Shown: in pieces, positions 29,903 through 38,136 of the stretch
Position numbering within the stretch: the first letter of the stretch is position 1
Layout: every line of letters starts with the position of its first letter
Assembly: GCF_020171625.1 (NCBI RefSeq)
Contig: NZ_JAIUZY010000015.1
Location: forward strand, 34,029-98,028
DNA from: Salipiger bermudensis
Lineage (GTDB): Bacteria; Pseudomonadota; Alphaproteobacteria; Rhodobacterales; Rhodobacteraceae
Direction: 5' to 3'
Length of the DNA stretch: 64,000 nucleotides
The notes under the pieces: model-generated
Database searches by the model: none
The model's input: the letters and a program-made list of their open reading frames with translations, nothing else
What the model was told of the DNA's origin: nothing
Made by a program: the position numbers and the translations under genes

Positions 29903-31174
29903 ATGACCGCACAGATGAAGATCCTCTGCATTCACCAGAATTTCCCCGGCCAGTACAAGCACCTTGCGCCCGCGCTGGTGCAGCGGGGGCACGAGGTCGT
30001 CGCCCTGACCCTCAAGGTGAAGGAACCGACGCAGTGGAACGGGGTGCGCGTTTTGCCGTACAAGATCACCGGAGGCAGCACCAAGGGCATTCACCCGTGG
30101 CTCGGGGATTTCGAGACCAAGCTGATCCGCGGCGCCAGCTGCTACAACGGGGCAATGCACCTGAAGAAGCAGGGCTTCACCCCCGACGTGATTCTCGCCC
30201 ATCACGGCTGGGGCGAGAGCCTGTTCCTCAAGGATGTGTGGCCGCACGCCCGGATGGGGCTGTATTGCGAGCTCTACCATCTTGCCTCGAAACCCTTCGT
30301 CGGCTTCGACCCCGAGTTCGACAAGGCCCCCTCCGACGCCAACGCCTTGCGCATCCGGATGAAGAACCTCAACAACCGGCTGCACGAAGAGATCATGGAT
30401 GCCGGCATCTCGCCGACGCGGTTCCAGGCCGAGACCTTTCCAGAGGAATGGCAGGATCGCATCACCGTCACGCATGACGGCATCGACACCGATCTCGTGC
30501 GCCCCAACCCCGACGCCACGCTCGAGGTCGGCGACGGCAAGGTGCTGACCCGCGACGACGAGGTCATCACCTTCATCAACCGCAACCTCGAGCCCTATCG
30601 CGGCTATCACATCTTCATGCGCGCTCTGCCCGAGATCCTGCGGCGCCGCCCCAATGCGCAGATCACCCTGATCGGCGGCGACGAGGTGAGCTACGGCTCG
30701 AAACCGCCCAAGGGCACCACGTGGAAACAGATCTTCATCGACGAGGTGAAGGACCGCATCCCCGAGGAGGACTGGGCGCGGGTGCACTTCCTTGGCCGCG
30801 TGCCCTACGACCGGTTCCTGTCGATGATGCAGGTGAGCCGGGTGCACGTCTACCTGACCTACCCCTTTGTCCTGAGCTGGTCGCTGCTCGAGGCGATGAG
30901 CGCGGGCTGCGCCATCCTCGCCAGCGACACCGCGCCGGTGCGCGAGGCGCTGAGCGAGGACGAGACCGGCTGGCTGGTCGATTTCTTCGACGTGAAGGCC
31001 CTCACCGAGCGGCTCTGCACCCTGCTCGACGATCCCGAGACCCGCGCCCGGCTGGGGCAGGCCGCCCGCGCCCATGTGCGCGAGCAGTACGATCTCAGGA
31101 GCCGCTGCCTGCCGCGACACATCGAATGGGTCGAGCGGCTGGTGGCGCAGAAACCGCGCCCCGCCCGCGACTGA
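29903..31174 (+). CDS. GT4-type glycosyltransferase
   Basis: A GT-B-fold glycosyltransferase of 423 residues. The N-lobe starts MKILCIHQNFPGQYKHLAPAL and HEVVALTLKVK. The C-lobe has VTHDGIDTDLVRPNP, FINRNLEPYRGYHIFMRALP, ITLIGGDEVSYG and the nucleotide-sugar motif YLTYPFVLSWSLLEAMSAGC, with Glu in the EAM/EX7E region, then SDTAPVREAL. It transfers a sugar from an activated donor; donor and acceptor are unknown. The ATG at 29903 or the one at 29915 may be used. It is a lone plus-strand gene with no polysaccharide cluster nearby. Confidence 0.9.
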   Translation: MTAQMKILCIHQNFPGQYKHLAPALVQRGHEVVALTLKVKEPTQWNGVRVLPYKITGGSTKGIHPWLGDFETKLIRGASCYNGAMHLKKQGFTPDVILAHHGWGESLFLKDVWPHARMGLYCELYHLASKPFVGFDPEFDKAPSDANALRIRMKNLNNRLHEEIMDAGISPTRFQAETFPEEWQDRITVTHDGIDTDLVRPNPDATLEVGDGKVLTRDDEVITFINRNLEPYRGYHIFMRALPEILRRRPNAQITLIGGDEVSYGSKPPKGTTWKQIFIDEVKDRIPEEDWARVHFLGRVPYDRFLSMMQVSRVHVYLTYPFVLSWSLLEAMSAGCAILASDTAPVREALSEDETGWLVDFFDVKALTERLCTLLDDPETRARLGQAARAHVREQYDLRSRCLPRHIEWVERLVAQKPRPARD

Positions 31175-31210
31175 CGCGCTACGATATTTCAGAAGACGGC
31201 CGCGAGGGGC

Positions 31211-31360
31211 CTAGCGCAGGGCGAAATTCTCGGGGGAGAATGCCGACAATGCGGCCCATTCCAGCGCGCTGCGCTCGGCCTCGCCATCGGGATGCATGAG
31301 AAGGGCGACAAGCGCGACCACGAGCCCGCACATACCCCACAATTCGGTTCTGATCGACAT
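31211..31360 (-). CDS. 49-residue single-pass membrane protein (hypothetical)
   Basis: A short minus-strand frame begins with ATG at 31360, with AGAGGCAG about 6-13 bases upstream. Residues about 5-22 (TELWGMCGLVVALVALLM) are hydrophobic. An acidic tail (HPDGEAERSALEW) and an ending FSPENFALR follow. Codon bias agrees with real genes nearby. It lies between the glycosyltransferase and the HNH gene. I do not recognise a family. Confidence 0.55.
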   Translation of the reverse strand: MSIRTELWGMCGLVVALVALLMHPDGEAERSALEWAALSAFSPENFALR

Positions 31361-31488
31361 CTGCTCTGCCTCTGATTCTTTGTCTTGGGCGTCTTTTTTT
31401 CTAGTCCGGGAAGATGGGTTTGCCGGCGCTCTGGATCAAGTCACGCTTTGTGGCAGGATCTTGCGCGTGCTCACGATGCCACGCCGGG

Positions 31489-31782
31489 CTAGCGCTTGCG
31501 CCGGCCGCCGCTGCTGCGGGCGTGAAACGCCGGCGGGCGCTTGCGCACCCAGTCGAGAAACCGCGCCATGCGGGGATGGGCGCGTAGCGCCTCGGGCGTG
31601 TTGAACTCACGCGCCAGCTCCGCCTCGGTAAAGGTGGCGTGAATCTCGTTGTGGCAGATCTGGTGCAGCCGCACGACCGGCCCGCCCTTGCCGCCCTTCA
31701 GTTTCGGCACGAGGTGATGCAGGCTCTGCTTTGCCTCCCGAGGGATCGGGCGCAGACAAAGGGGGCAGATCGGGTCGGTCAT
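31489..31782 (-). CDS. HNH endonuclease family protein
   Basis: The 97-residue protein carries an HNH nuclease core: an N-terminal CPLCLRP zinc-type pair (about residues 6-12), HHLVPKLKGGKGGP with the catalytic His pair (about 22-35), and LHQICHNEIHATF with the Asn and His of the motif (about 40-52). The C-terminus is Arg/Lys-rich (VRKRPPAFHARSSGGRRKR), suited to nucleic-acid binding. It is a stand-alone gene with no methyltransferase or toxin beside it, so a restriction role is not supported. Confidence 0.88.
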   Translation of the reverse strand: MTDPICPLCLRPIPREAKQSLHHLVPKLKGGKGGPVVRLHQICHNEIHATFTEAELAREFNTPEALRAHPRMARFLDWVRKRPPAFHARSSGGRRKR

Positions 31783-31856
31783 GCGCGGCTCTTGAACGGG
31801 GGCGGCTGGCAGGGCAGAAGACTGGCGCCAGTCACGGCAGGATCAAGGGGGCGTTG

Positions 31857-33065
31857 ATGCAGGCAGGGCGAGAGATCGAAGCGCTGGTGATCGGCGGCGG
31901 CCCCGCCGGGCTGATGGCCGCCGACGCGCTGCTCTCGGCCGGGCACAGGGTGCTGCTGGCCGAGGCCAAGCCGTCGCTCGGGCGCAAGTTCCTGATGGCG
32001 GGGAAATCCGGGCTGAACCTGACCCGGGCCGAGCCCCTCGCCCGCTTGCTCGCGGCCTATGGCGGCGCCGAGGCGGCGCTGCGCCCGATGCTGGCCGAGG
32101 TCACCCCCGAGACCGTGCAGTCCTGGGCCGAGGGGCTGGGCCAGAGCACCTTCACCGGCTCCACCGGGCGGGTCTTCCCGACGGCGATGAAAGCCTCGCC
32201 GCTCCTGCGGTCATGGCTGGCGCGGCTCGACGCCATGGGGCTCGAGCGGCACACCCGCTGGCGCTGGACCGGCTGGGACGGTGAGGAGACGCTCTTCAAC
32301 ACCCCCGACGGCCCGCTTGTGCTGCGCCCGCGCGTGACCGTGCTGGCGCTTGGCGGCGCGAGCTGGGCGCGGCTCGGCTCGGACGGCGCGTGGGCGGGGC
32401 ATTTCAGGGCGCAGGGCATCGAGGTGGCGCCGTTCCAGCCCGCCAATGCCGGGCTGTGTGTCGACTGGTCCGGGCACATGGCGCCGCAGTTCGGCGCCCC
32501 GCTCAAGGGTATGGCGTTCCGCGCCGGCGGGCTGGTCTCGCGCGGCGAGGCGGTGATCTCGGCGCGTGGGCTCGAGGGCGGCGGGATCTACCCGCTCTCG
32601 CCTGCGCTGCGCGCGGGCGCGGCTTTGGTCATCGACCTCGCGCCGGATATCTCGGAGGAGGCCCTGACCGAAAGGCTTGCCAAACCGCGCGGCAAACAGA
32701 GCCTGTCGAACCACCTGCGCCGCGCGCTCAGGCTCTCGCCCGCCGCCCGCGCCCTGCTGATGGAATGCGCCCGCCCCCTGCCCGAAGATCCCGGCGCGCT
32801 CGCCCGGACCGTCAAGGCGCTCGAACTGCCGCATCAGGGGCTGCGCCCGATGGACGAGGCGATCTCGACCGCCGGTGGCGTGGCCTTCGCTGCGCTTGAC
32901 GACGGGCTGATGCTGACGCAGCGCCCGGGCTGTTTCGTGGCCGGCGAGATGATCGACTGGGAGGCGCCGACCGGTGGCTACCTGCTCACCGCCTGCTTCG
33001 CGACCGGGCTCTGGGCCGGGCGCCATGCGGCGCTCTACCTGTCGTCTCGCGGACGCACGCCGTAG
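31857..33065 (+). CDS. HI0933/TIGR03862-type NAD(P)/FAD-dependent oxidoreductase
   Basis: The 402-residue flavoprotein starts with a Rossmann FAD motif EALVIGGGPAGLMAADALL (about 8-26), then KPSLGRKFLMAGKSGLNLT, the signature of the HI0933 family. It ends with the second FAD region GCFVAGEMIDWEAPTGGYLL and ACFATGLWAGRHAA. Substrates of this family are not established for this subgroup. The ATG at 31857 follows AAGGGGG. Its last 31 bases overlap the convergent PPOX gene. Confidence 0.92.
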   Translation: MQAGREIEALVIGGGPAGLMAADALLSAGHRVLLAEAKPSLGRKFLMAGKSGLNLTRAEPLARLLAAYGGAEAALRPMLAEVTPETVQSWAEGLGQSTFTGSTGRVFPTAMKASPLLRSWLARLDAMGLERHTRWRWTGWDGEETLFNTPDGPLVLRPRVTVLALGGASWARLGSDGAWAGHFRAQGIEVAPFQPANAGLCVDWSGHMAPQFGAPLKGMAFRAGGLVSRGEAVISARGLEGGGIYPLSPALRAGAALVIDLAPDISEEALTERLAKPRGKQSLSNHLRRALRLSPAARALLMECARPLPEDPGALARTVKALELPHQGLRPMDEAISTAGGVAFAALDDGLMLTQRPGCFVAGEMIDWEAPTGGYLLTACFATGLWAGRHAALYLSSRGRTP

Positions 33066-33478
33066 CTGAGCATCGCGCCCTCGCGCATCTCGGCAACCTC
33101 TGTGTCCGGGTAGAAGAGGTAACTCGGTGCACGCACGGCGCTCTCATGGCTCACGTCGACGGCGATGACGTTGCGGATACGAAACCGCGTGCCGACCTGC
33201 GCCAGCAGCGGGGCGGCGAGCGCGTCGAACCCGTCGCTGCCCGCAGGCACGATCCGGGCGCGCCCTTCCAGACGCCTGCCGCGCTGGCTGAACACGTCGA
33301 TCAGGCTGATGCAGACCGCCGGGTTGGCGCGGATGTTGCGCAGACTGCGCCCCGAGGCGATCTCGGCGATCAGGAAGACGCCCTCGGACGGCTCGGCATA
33401 GACTTCCTTCGGAGAGACGTTCGGCAGCCCCTCCTCGGAGACCGTCGCCAGCCAGCACAATATGGCCCTGTCTTCCAT
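33035..33478 (-). CDS. Pyridoxamine 5'-phosphate oxidase family protein
   Basis: The 147-residue split-barrel flavoprotein has the start MEDRAILCWLATVSEEGLPNVSPKEV, typical of PPOX-fold proteins that bind FMN, then FLIAEIASGRSLRNIRANP and VCISLIDVFSQRGRRLEGRARIV-type strands. Members include pyridoxamine phosphate oxidases and general FMN-binding proteins; the length fits the latter. GGGAGGGAGC precedes the ATG at 33478, which decides the start. It is convergent with and overlaps the flavoprotein. Confidence 0.86.
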   Translation of the reverse strand: MEDRAILCWLATVSEEGLPNVSPKEVYAEPSEGVFLIAEIASGRSLRNIRANPAVCISLIDVFSQRGRRLEGRARIVPAGSDGFDALAAPLLAQVGTRFRIRNVIAVDVSHESAVRAPSYLFYPDTEVAEMREGAMLSYGVRPRDDR

Positions 33479-33545
33479 CCCGCTCCCTCCCATCTCCGTA
33501 GCCCGGGCGAGCCTGATGGCACGCAACGGGGCCGTCAACACACGA

Positions 33546-33573
33546 AAGGGGCGCCCGCATTCGGACGCCCCTT
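33546..33573 (-). terminator. Terminator of the dgcN–dgcA–dat unit
   Basis: An exact 8-bp stem (33546-33553 with 33566-33573) and a 12-base loop lie 36 bases after the dat stop. The minus-strand RNA ends ...CCCCTTTCG. The T-run is short. Confidence 0.55.
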
Positions 33574-33608
33574 CTGACTTGCCGGAAAAGCCGATCGCGT
33601 TGCGGCGG

Positions 33609-34472
33609 TCAGACCGCGACCTTGCGGCTTTCCTCGAGATAGATTTCGCGCAGCCGGCCCGCCACGTCGCCCGGGGTGCCGGTGCCGATGGTGGCACCGT
33701 CGATCTCGACGACCGGCATCACGAAGGCCGAGGCCGAGGTGAAGAACGCCTCGTCGGCCTCCTTGGCCTCCTCGATGGTGAAGGGGCGCTCTTCCACGAC
33801 CATCTGCGCCTCGCGGGCGAATTTCAGCACCGCGGCGCGGGTGATGCCGTGCAGGATGTCGGTCGACAGGTTGCGGGTGATGATCTTGCCGTCCTTGACG
33901 ATATAGGCGTTGTTCGAGGTGCCCTCGGTGACGAAGCCGTCCTCGACCATCCACGCATCGTCGCAGCCGGCCTTCTTGGCCATCATCTTGCCCATCGACG
34001 GGTAGAGCAGCTGCACCGTCTTGATGTCGCGGCGGCCCCAGCGGATGTCCTCGATCGAGATCACCTTGATGCCTTTCTTGGCGGTCGGGTTGTCCGCCAG
34101 GCCGGGCTTGGCCTGGGTGAACAGCACCAGCGTCGGCTCGGTGGTCTCGGGGTCGGGGAAGGCGAAGTCGCGGTCGCCGGGCGCGCCACGGGTGACCTGC
34201 AGGTAGATCAGCCCCTCTTCGATGCCGTTCAGCTCGACCAGCTTGCGGTGGATCTCGAGCAGGTCGTCGAAGGCCGCGGGCTTCTTCATCTCGAGCTCGT
34301 TCAGCGAGCGCTCGAGCCGCTTCTGGTGGCCCTCGAAATCGATCAGCTTGCCGTCGAGCACGGAGGTCACCTCGTAGACGCCATCGGCCATCAGGAAGGC
34401 GCGGTCGAAGATCGAGACCTTGGCCTCGGCCTCGGGCAGGTACTCTCCGTTAACGTAGACAGTGCGGGTCAT
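33609..34472 (-). CDS. dat: D-amino-acid transaminase (class IV aminotransferase)
   Basis: The 287-residue PLP enzyme of fold type IV has YVNGEYLPEAEAKVSIFDRAF, RWGRRDIKTVQLLYPSMGKM with the Schiff-base Lys151, and EGTSNNAYIVKDGKIITRNLS, with SADILHGITR-type phosphate-binding residues. D-amino-acid transaminase moves the amino group between D-amino acids and 2-oxoglutarate, giving D-glutamate. A branched-chain aminotransferase is the main alternative. The neighbouring dgcA and dgcN, which act on D-glutamate, favour the D-amino-acid role. Confidence 0.88.
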   Translation of the reverse strand: MTRTVYVNGEYLPEAEAKVSIFDRAFLMADGVYEVTSVLDGKLIDFEGHQKRLERSLNELEMKKPAAFDDLLEIHRKLVELNGIEEGLIYLQVTRGAPGDRDFAFPDPETTEPTLVLFTQAKPGLADNPTAKKGIKVISIEDIRWGRRDIKTVQLLYPSMGKMMAKKAGCDDAWMVEDGFVTEGTSNNAYIVKDGKIITRNLSTDILHGITRAAVLKFAREAQMVVEERPFTIEEAKEADEAFFTSASAFVMPVVEIDGATIGTGTPGDVAGRLREIYLEESRKVAV

Positions 34473-34516
34473 GTGGGGGGTCTCCAGTCAGGTCGGTCGG
34501 GAGCGGCGGGCGGGGA

Positions 34517-35482
34517 TCAGCCCCAGAGCGCCGGCTCGGAAGGATGCACGCCCTGCGCGTCGAACAGCAGGGGGGTGGGGCGGTCTTCGGCCAGAAGCAG
34601 AGGACCGTCAAGATCGGTGAAGGCGGCGCCCTGCGCCACCAGCACGGCGGGCGCCATGGCAAGGCTCGAGCCGACCATGCAGCCGACGAAGATGCCGTAG
34701 CCCTCGGCCTCGGCCGCGGCGCGCATCGCCACCGCCTCGGTCAGGCCGCCGGTCTTGTCGAGCTTGATGTTGACGATGTCGTACTTGCCCTTGAGGCCGG
34801 GCAGCGAGGCGCGGTCATGGGCGCTCTCGTCGGCGCAGACCGGCACCGGGCGCTCCATGCCGATCAGCGCCTCGTCGTCGCCCGCGGGCAGCGGCTGCTC
34901 GACCATCGCCACGCCGAGCCGGACCAGATGCGGTGCCAGATCGGCATAAACCTGCCTCGTCCAGCCCTCGTTGGCATCGACGATGATGGTGCTGTCGGGG
35001 GCGCCGCGCCGCACCGCCTCGAGCCGCGGCATGTCGTCGGGCGTGCCGAGCTTGACCTTCAGCAGCGGCCTGGCGGCGTTCTTGGCGGCCTGCGCCTGCA
35101 TGTTCTCGGGGCTGTCGAGCGACAGCGTGTAGGCGGTGATCTCCGGGCCGGGCTTCGGCTGGCCCAGAAGCTCCCAGACCCGCTTGCCCTGCGCCTTGGC
35201 CTCGAGATCCCAGAGCGCGCAGTCCACGGCATTGCGGGCGGCGCCGGCGGGCAACAGCTCCTGCAGAGCGGCGCGGCTCACGTCGGCGGGCAGGCCGGCG
35301 ATCTCTTCGGTCACGCTCTCGAGCGTCTCGTCGTAGCGCGCATAGGGCACGCATTCGCCCCAGCCGGTCACCCCGTCGCGGGTGATCTTCACGGTCAGCA
35401 CCTTGGCCTCGGTGCGGCTGCCCCGGGAGATGGTGAAGACCTGTGCCAGTCTGAACGTGTCGCGCGTGACCTCGATGCTCAA
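34517..35482 (-). CDS. dgcA: N-acetyl-D-glutamate racemase/dipeptide epimerase DgcA
   Basis: An enolase-superfamily enzyme of 321 residues. The catalytic Lys pair lies in LLKVKLG and IKLDKTGG. Metal ligands are Asp in IIVDANEGW, Glu in VEQPLP and Asp in PVCADES. The domain order is the capping domain, then the barrel. Genes of this type next to dgcN convert N-acetyl-D-glutamate to N-acetyl-L-glutamate in the reported D-glutamate degradation route of marine proteobacteria. An Ala-Glu dipeptide epimerase is the other family label. It follows dgcN by 96 bases. Confidence 0.88.
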   Translation of the reverse strand: MSIEVTRDTFRLAQVFTISRGSRTEAKVLTVKITRDGVTGWGECVPYARYDETLESVTEEIAGLPADVSRAALQELLPAGAARNAVDCALWDLEAKAQGKRVWELLGQPKPGPEITAYTLSLDSPENMQAQAAKNAARPLLKVKLGTPDDMPRLEAVRRGAPDSTIIVDANEGWTRQVYADLAPHLVRLGVAMVEQPLPAGDDEALIGMERPVPVCADESAHDRASLPGLKGKYDIVNIKLDKTGGLTEAVAMRAAAEAEGYGIFVGCMVGSSLAMAPAVLVAQGAAFTDLDGPLLLAEDRPTPLLFDAQGVHPSEPALWG

Positions 35483-35578
35483 GAGCCCTGCCCCTTCGTT
35501 GTGTCGTTCCGTCGTCGTGCCGGCCGGCGGCGCAGCCCGCGCCGCCGACCGGCGGTTCGTGTCAGAGTGCCGGATGGC

Positions 35579-36580
35579 TCAGAGCGCGGCAACCGCATCC
35601 GCGAGGCGCTCTGCCCCGTGGCGGTAGGGATCGACCGTCGGCAGGCCGAAGCGCTCTTCGATGTCCTTGCAATAGGCCTTGGCCTCGTCCTCGCCCATGT
35701 GCTGGGTGTTGATCGAGATGCCGATGACCTTGCAGTCGGGGTTGGCGACCTGCGCCAGCTGCAGCGCCACGTCGCGCACCGATTCCAGCGAGGGCAGCTG
35801 GTAGCCCGGCAGGCCGCGCATGTGGCTGCGGGTCGGCTCGTGGCAGAGCACAAGCGCATCGGGCTGGCCGCCATGCACCAGCGCCATGGTCACGCCCGAG
35901 TACGAGACGTGGAACAGGGAGCCCTGCCCCTCGATGATGTCCCAGTGATCCTCGTCGTTGTCCGGCGTCAGGTACTCGATCGAGCCGGCCATGAAATCGG
36001 CGATGACCGCGTCGAGCGGCACGCCGTCGCCGGTGATCAGGATGCCGGTCTGGCCGGTGGCGCGGAAGGTCGACTTCATGCCCTTCTCGCGCATCGCCGC
36101 GTCGAGCGCGAGCGCGGTGTACATCTTGCCCACCGAGCAGTCGGTGCCCACCGCCAGCAGGCGCTTGCCCTTGCGCGGCTCGCCATTGGCGATCGGGTAT
36201 TTCACCGACGGAATGCGCACGTCGTGCAGCGTCCGGCCTGTGGCGCGCGCCACGGCGGCGAGGTCTTCCTCGTCGCGCAGCAGGTTGTGCAGGCCGGAGG
36301 CGAGGTCGAAGCCCTCTTCCAGCGCCTCGACGAGCACCTTCTTCCAGCTCTGCGAGATCACCCCGCCCCGGTTGGCGACGCCGATCACCAGCGTCTTGGC
36401 GCCGGCGGCCTTTGCCTCGGCCAGCGTCATGTCGGGCAGTTTCATGTCGGCCTTGCAGCCCTCGAGGCGGAATTGGCCCACGCAGTTCTCCGGGCGCCAG
36501 TCCTTGATGCCCTGCGCCACCTTGGCGGCGAGGGGGTCCGGAGCGTCTCCGAGAAAGAGCAGATACGGCGTCTCGATCAT
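35579..36580 (-). CDS. dgcN: D-glutamate N-acetyltransferase DgcN (DUF1611)
   Basis: The 333-residue DUF1611 protein begins MIETPYLLFLGDAPDPLAAK and has an N-terminal domain with VIGVANRGGVISQSW. A P-loop-like C-terminal domain follows, with AVGTDCSVGKMYTALALD (about residues 143-160) and FRATGQTGILITGDGVPLD. DgcN acetylates D-glutamate; DgcA then epimerises the product. The genes stand side by side in the order dgcN, dgcA, dat. The upstream intergenic region shared with mcl1 has an inverted repeat that could be an operator. Confidence 0.9.
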   Translation of the reverse strand: MIETPYLLFLGDAPDPLAAKVAQGIKDWRPENCVGQFRLEGCKADMKLPDMTLAEAKAAGAKTLVIGVANRGGVISQSWKKVLVEALEEGFDLASGLHNLLRDEEDLAAVARATGRTLHDVRIPSVKYPIANGEPRKGKRLLAVGTDCSVGKMYTALALDAAMREKGMKSTFRATGQTGILITGDGVPLDAVIADFMAGSIEYLTPDNDEDHWDIIEGQGSLFHVSYSGVTMALVHGGQPDALVLCHEPTRSHMRGLPGYQLPSLESVRDVALQLAQVANPDCKVIGISINTQHMGEDEAKAYCKDIEERFGLPTVDPYRHGAERLADAVAAL

Positions 36581-36677
36581 GTCAGTTCCCTGTGGTTTGA
36601 ATTTGCGGCATGTTGCCTTGCATCACACGCAAATGCATCGCGAATGCCAGCGTTCCACCCGGGTGCACGCCGAATTT

Positions 36678-36714
36678 TCGTGCATTTTCGGCGGAGCGCC
36701 GAAGAATCGTGCAT
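36678..36714. promoter_or_regulatory. Operator-like repeats between dgcN and mcl1
   Basis: An exact 7-bp inverted repeat (36687-36693 and 36697-36703, GAG between) is flanked by two copies of TCGTGCAT (36678-36685 and 36707-36714). This symmetrical layout in a 260-base divergent gap is what a regulator site would look like. No regulator gene is adjacent. Confidence 0.4.
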
Positions 36715-36840
36715 CCTCTCGGGAGGGCCATGCCGCATCGCGGCGTCTGCCGCCAAAGGGATTTCGCTTGCGCAGCATCGCGCAATTTAATAACCAATGT
36801 CGCGGAATAATCGAAACATCGTTACTTAGCGAGGACCCGC

Positions 36841-37800
36841 ATGAGCTTTCGCATCCAGCCCGCCGCCCCGGCACGTCCCAACCGCTGCCAGCTGTTCGGC
36901 CCGGGCTCGCGCCCCGCGATCTTCGAGAAGATGGCCGGATCGGCGGCGGACGTGATCAACCTCGATCTCGAGGATTCTGTCGCGCCCACCGACAAGGACA
37001 GCGCCCGCCGCAACATCATCGAGGCCATCGGTGACATCGACTGGGGCAACAAGACCCTGTCGGTGCGGATCAACGGGCTCGACACGCCCTACTGGTATCG
37101 CGACGTGGTCGAGCTGCTCGAGTCCGCGAGCGACCGGCTCGACCAGATCATGATCCCCAAGGTCGGCTGCGCCGCCGATCTCTATGCCGTTGACGCGCTG
37201 GTCACCGCGGTCGAGCGCGCCAAGGGCCGGACCAAGCCGATCAAGTTCGAGGTCATCATCGAATCCGCTGCCGGCATCGCCCATGTCGAGGAGATCGCCG
37301 CCGGCTCGCCGCGGCTCGAGGCGATGAGCCTTGGCGCCGCCGATTTCGCCGCCTCGATGGGCATGGCGACCACCGGCATCGGCGGCACGCAGGAGAATTA
37401 CTACATGATCCGCGAGGGCCAGAAGCACTGGTCGGATCCGTGGCACTGGGCGCAGGCCGCCATCGTCGCCGCCTGCCGCACTCATGGCGTACTGCCGGTC
37501 GACGGCCCATTCGGCGATTTCTCCGACGACGAGGGCTTCCGCGCGCAGGCGCTGCGCTCGGCGACGCTGGGCATGGTCGGCAAGTGGGCGATCCACCCCA
37601 AGCAGGTGGCGCTCGCCAACGAGGTCTTCACCCCGTCCGACGCGGCGGTCTCGGAAGCGCGCGAGATCCTCGCCGCGATGGAAGAGGCCAAGGCCAAGGG
37701 CGAAGGCGCCACGGTCTACAAGGGCCGGCTGGTGGACATCGCCTCGATCAAGCAGGCCGAGGGGATCGTGAAACAGTCCGAGATGATCGCCGGGCACTGA
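36841..37800 (+). CDS. mcl1: L-malyl-CoA/beta-methylmalyl-CoA lyase
   Basis: The 319-residue CitE-like enzyme has NRCQLFGPGSRPAIFEKMA, VINLDLEDSVAPTDKDSARR with the metal-binding Glu/Asp, KFEVIIESAAGIAHVEEI and LGMVGKWAIHPKQVALANEVF. It cleaves malyl-CoA to acetyl-CoA and glyoxylate and methylmalyl-CoA to propionyl-CoA and glyoxylate, a step of the ethylmalonyl-CoA pathway used by many Rhodobacterales in place of the glyoxylate shunt. The ATG at 36841 fits the family start. It is divergent from dgcN and has no downstream partner. Confidence 0.95.
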   Translation: MSFRIQPAAPARPNRCQLFGPGSRPAIFEKMAGSAADVINLDLEDSVAPTDKDSARRNIIEAIGDIDWGNKTLSVRINGLDTPYWYRDVVELLESASDRLDQIMIPKVGCAADLYAVDALVTAVERAKGRTKPIKFEVIIESAAGIAHVEEIAAGSPRLEAMSLGAADFAASMGMATTGIGGTQENYYMIREGQKHWSDPWHWAQAAIVAACRTHGVLPVDGPFGDFSDDEGFRAQALRSATLGMVGKWAIHPKQVALANEVFTPSDAAVSEAREILAAMEEAKAKGEGATVYKGRLVDIASIKQAEGIVKQSEMIAGH

Positions 37801-38136
37801 GCCCGCGGGAGGCTCCGGACAGGCGATCGACAGGGGCGGAGACGGGGTCCGCACGCCTCTCTAAGGGGGCGTCCGTCTGTCAGGGCCGCGCCCATCTGTC
37901 GGGGCGCGTCCGGCGCCGCCCCTCGCGGCCCCCTCCCCGGCTCGGGGTGTCCCTCGCCCCTTCATACCAGCCGGGCACGGCTGCCCCGACCAGATGAGGC
38001 CCGGACCACTTCCGCCCCCTCGGCCCCGCCCGGACGTTTGCCCCGAGGCCCCGGGACGCTAGCTGCGCTGACGTATTGTGCCTGTCATACTGTGCCGCTA
38101 CAGCACGCTACCGCGCGTCTCGAAAGGAGCCCGTTG
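37801..38136. other. Intergenic stretch with no clear feature
   Basis: About 336 very GC-rich bases lie between mcl1 and the rimK-type gene. I see an imperfect direct repeat (CTGTCAGGGCCGCGCC near 37878 and CTGTCGGGGCGCGTCC near 37896), and no gene, convincing terminator or promoter. Confidence 0.5.
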
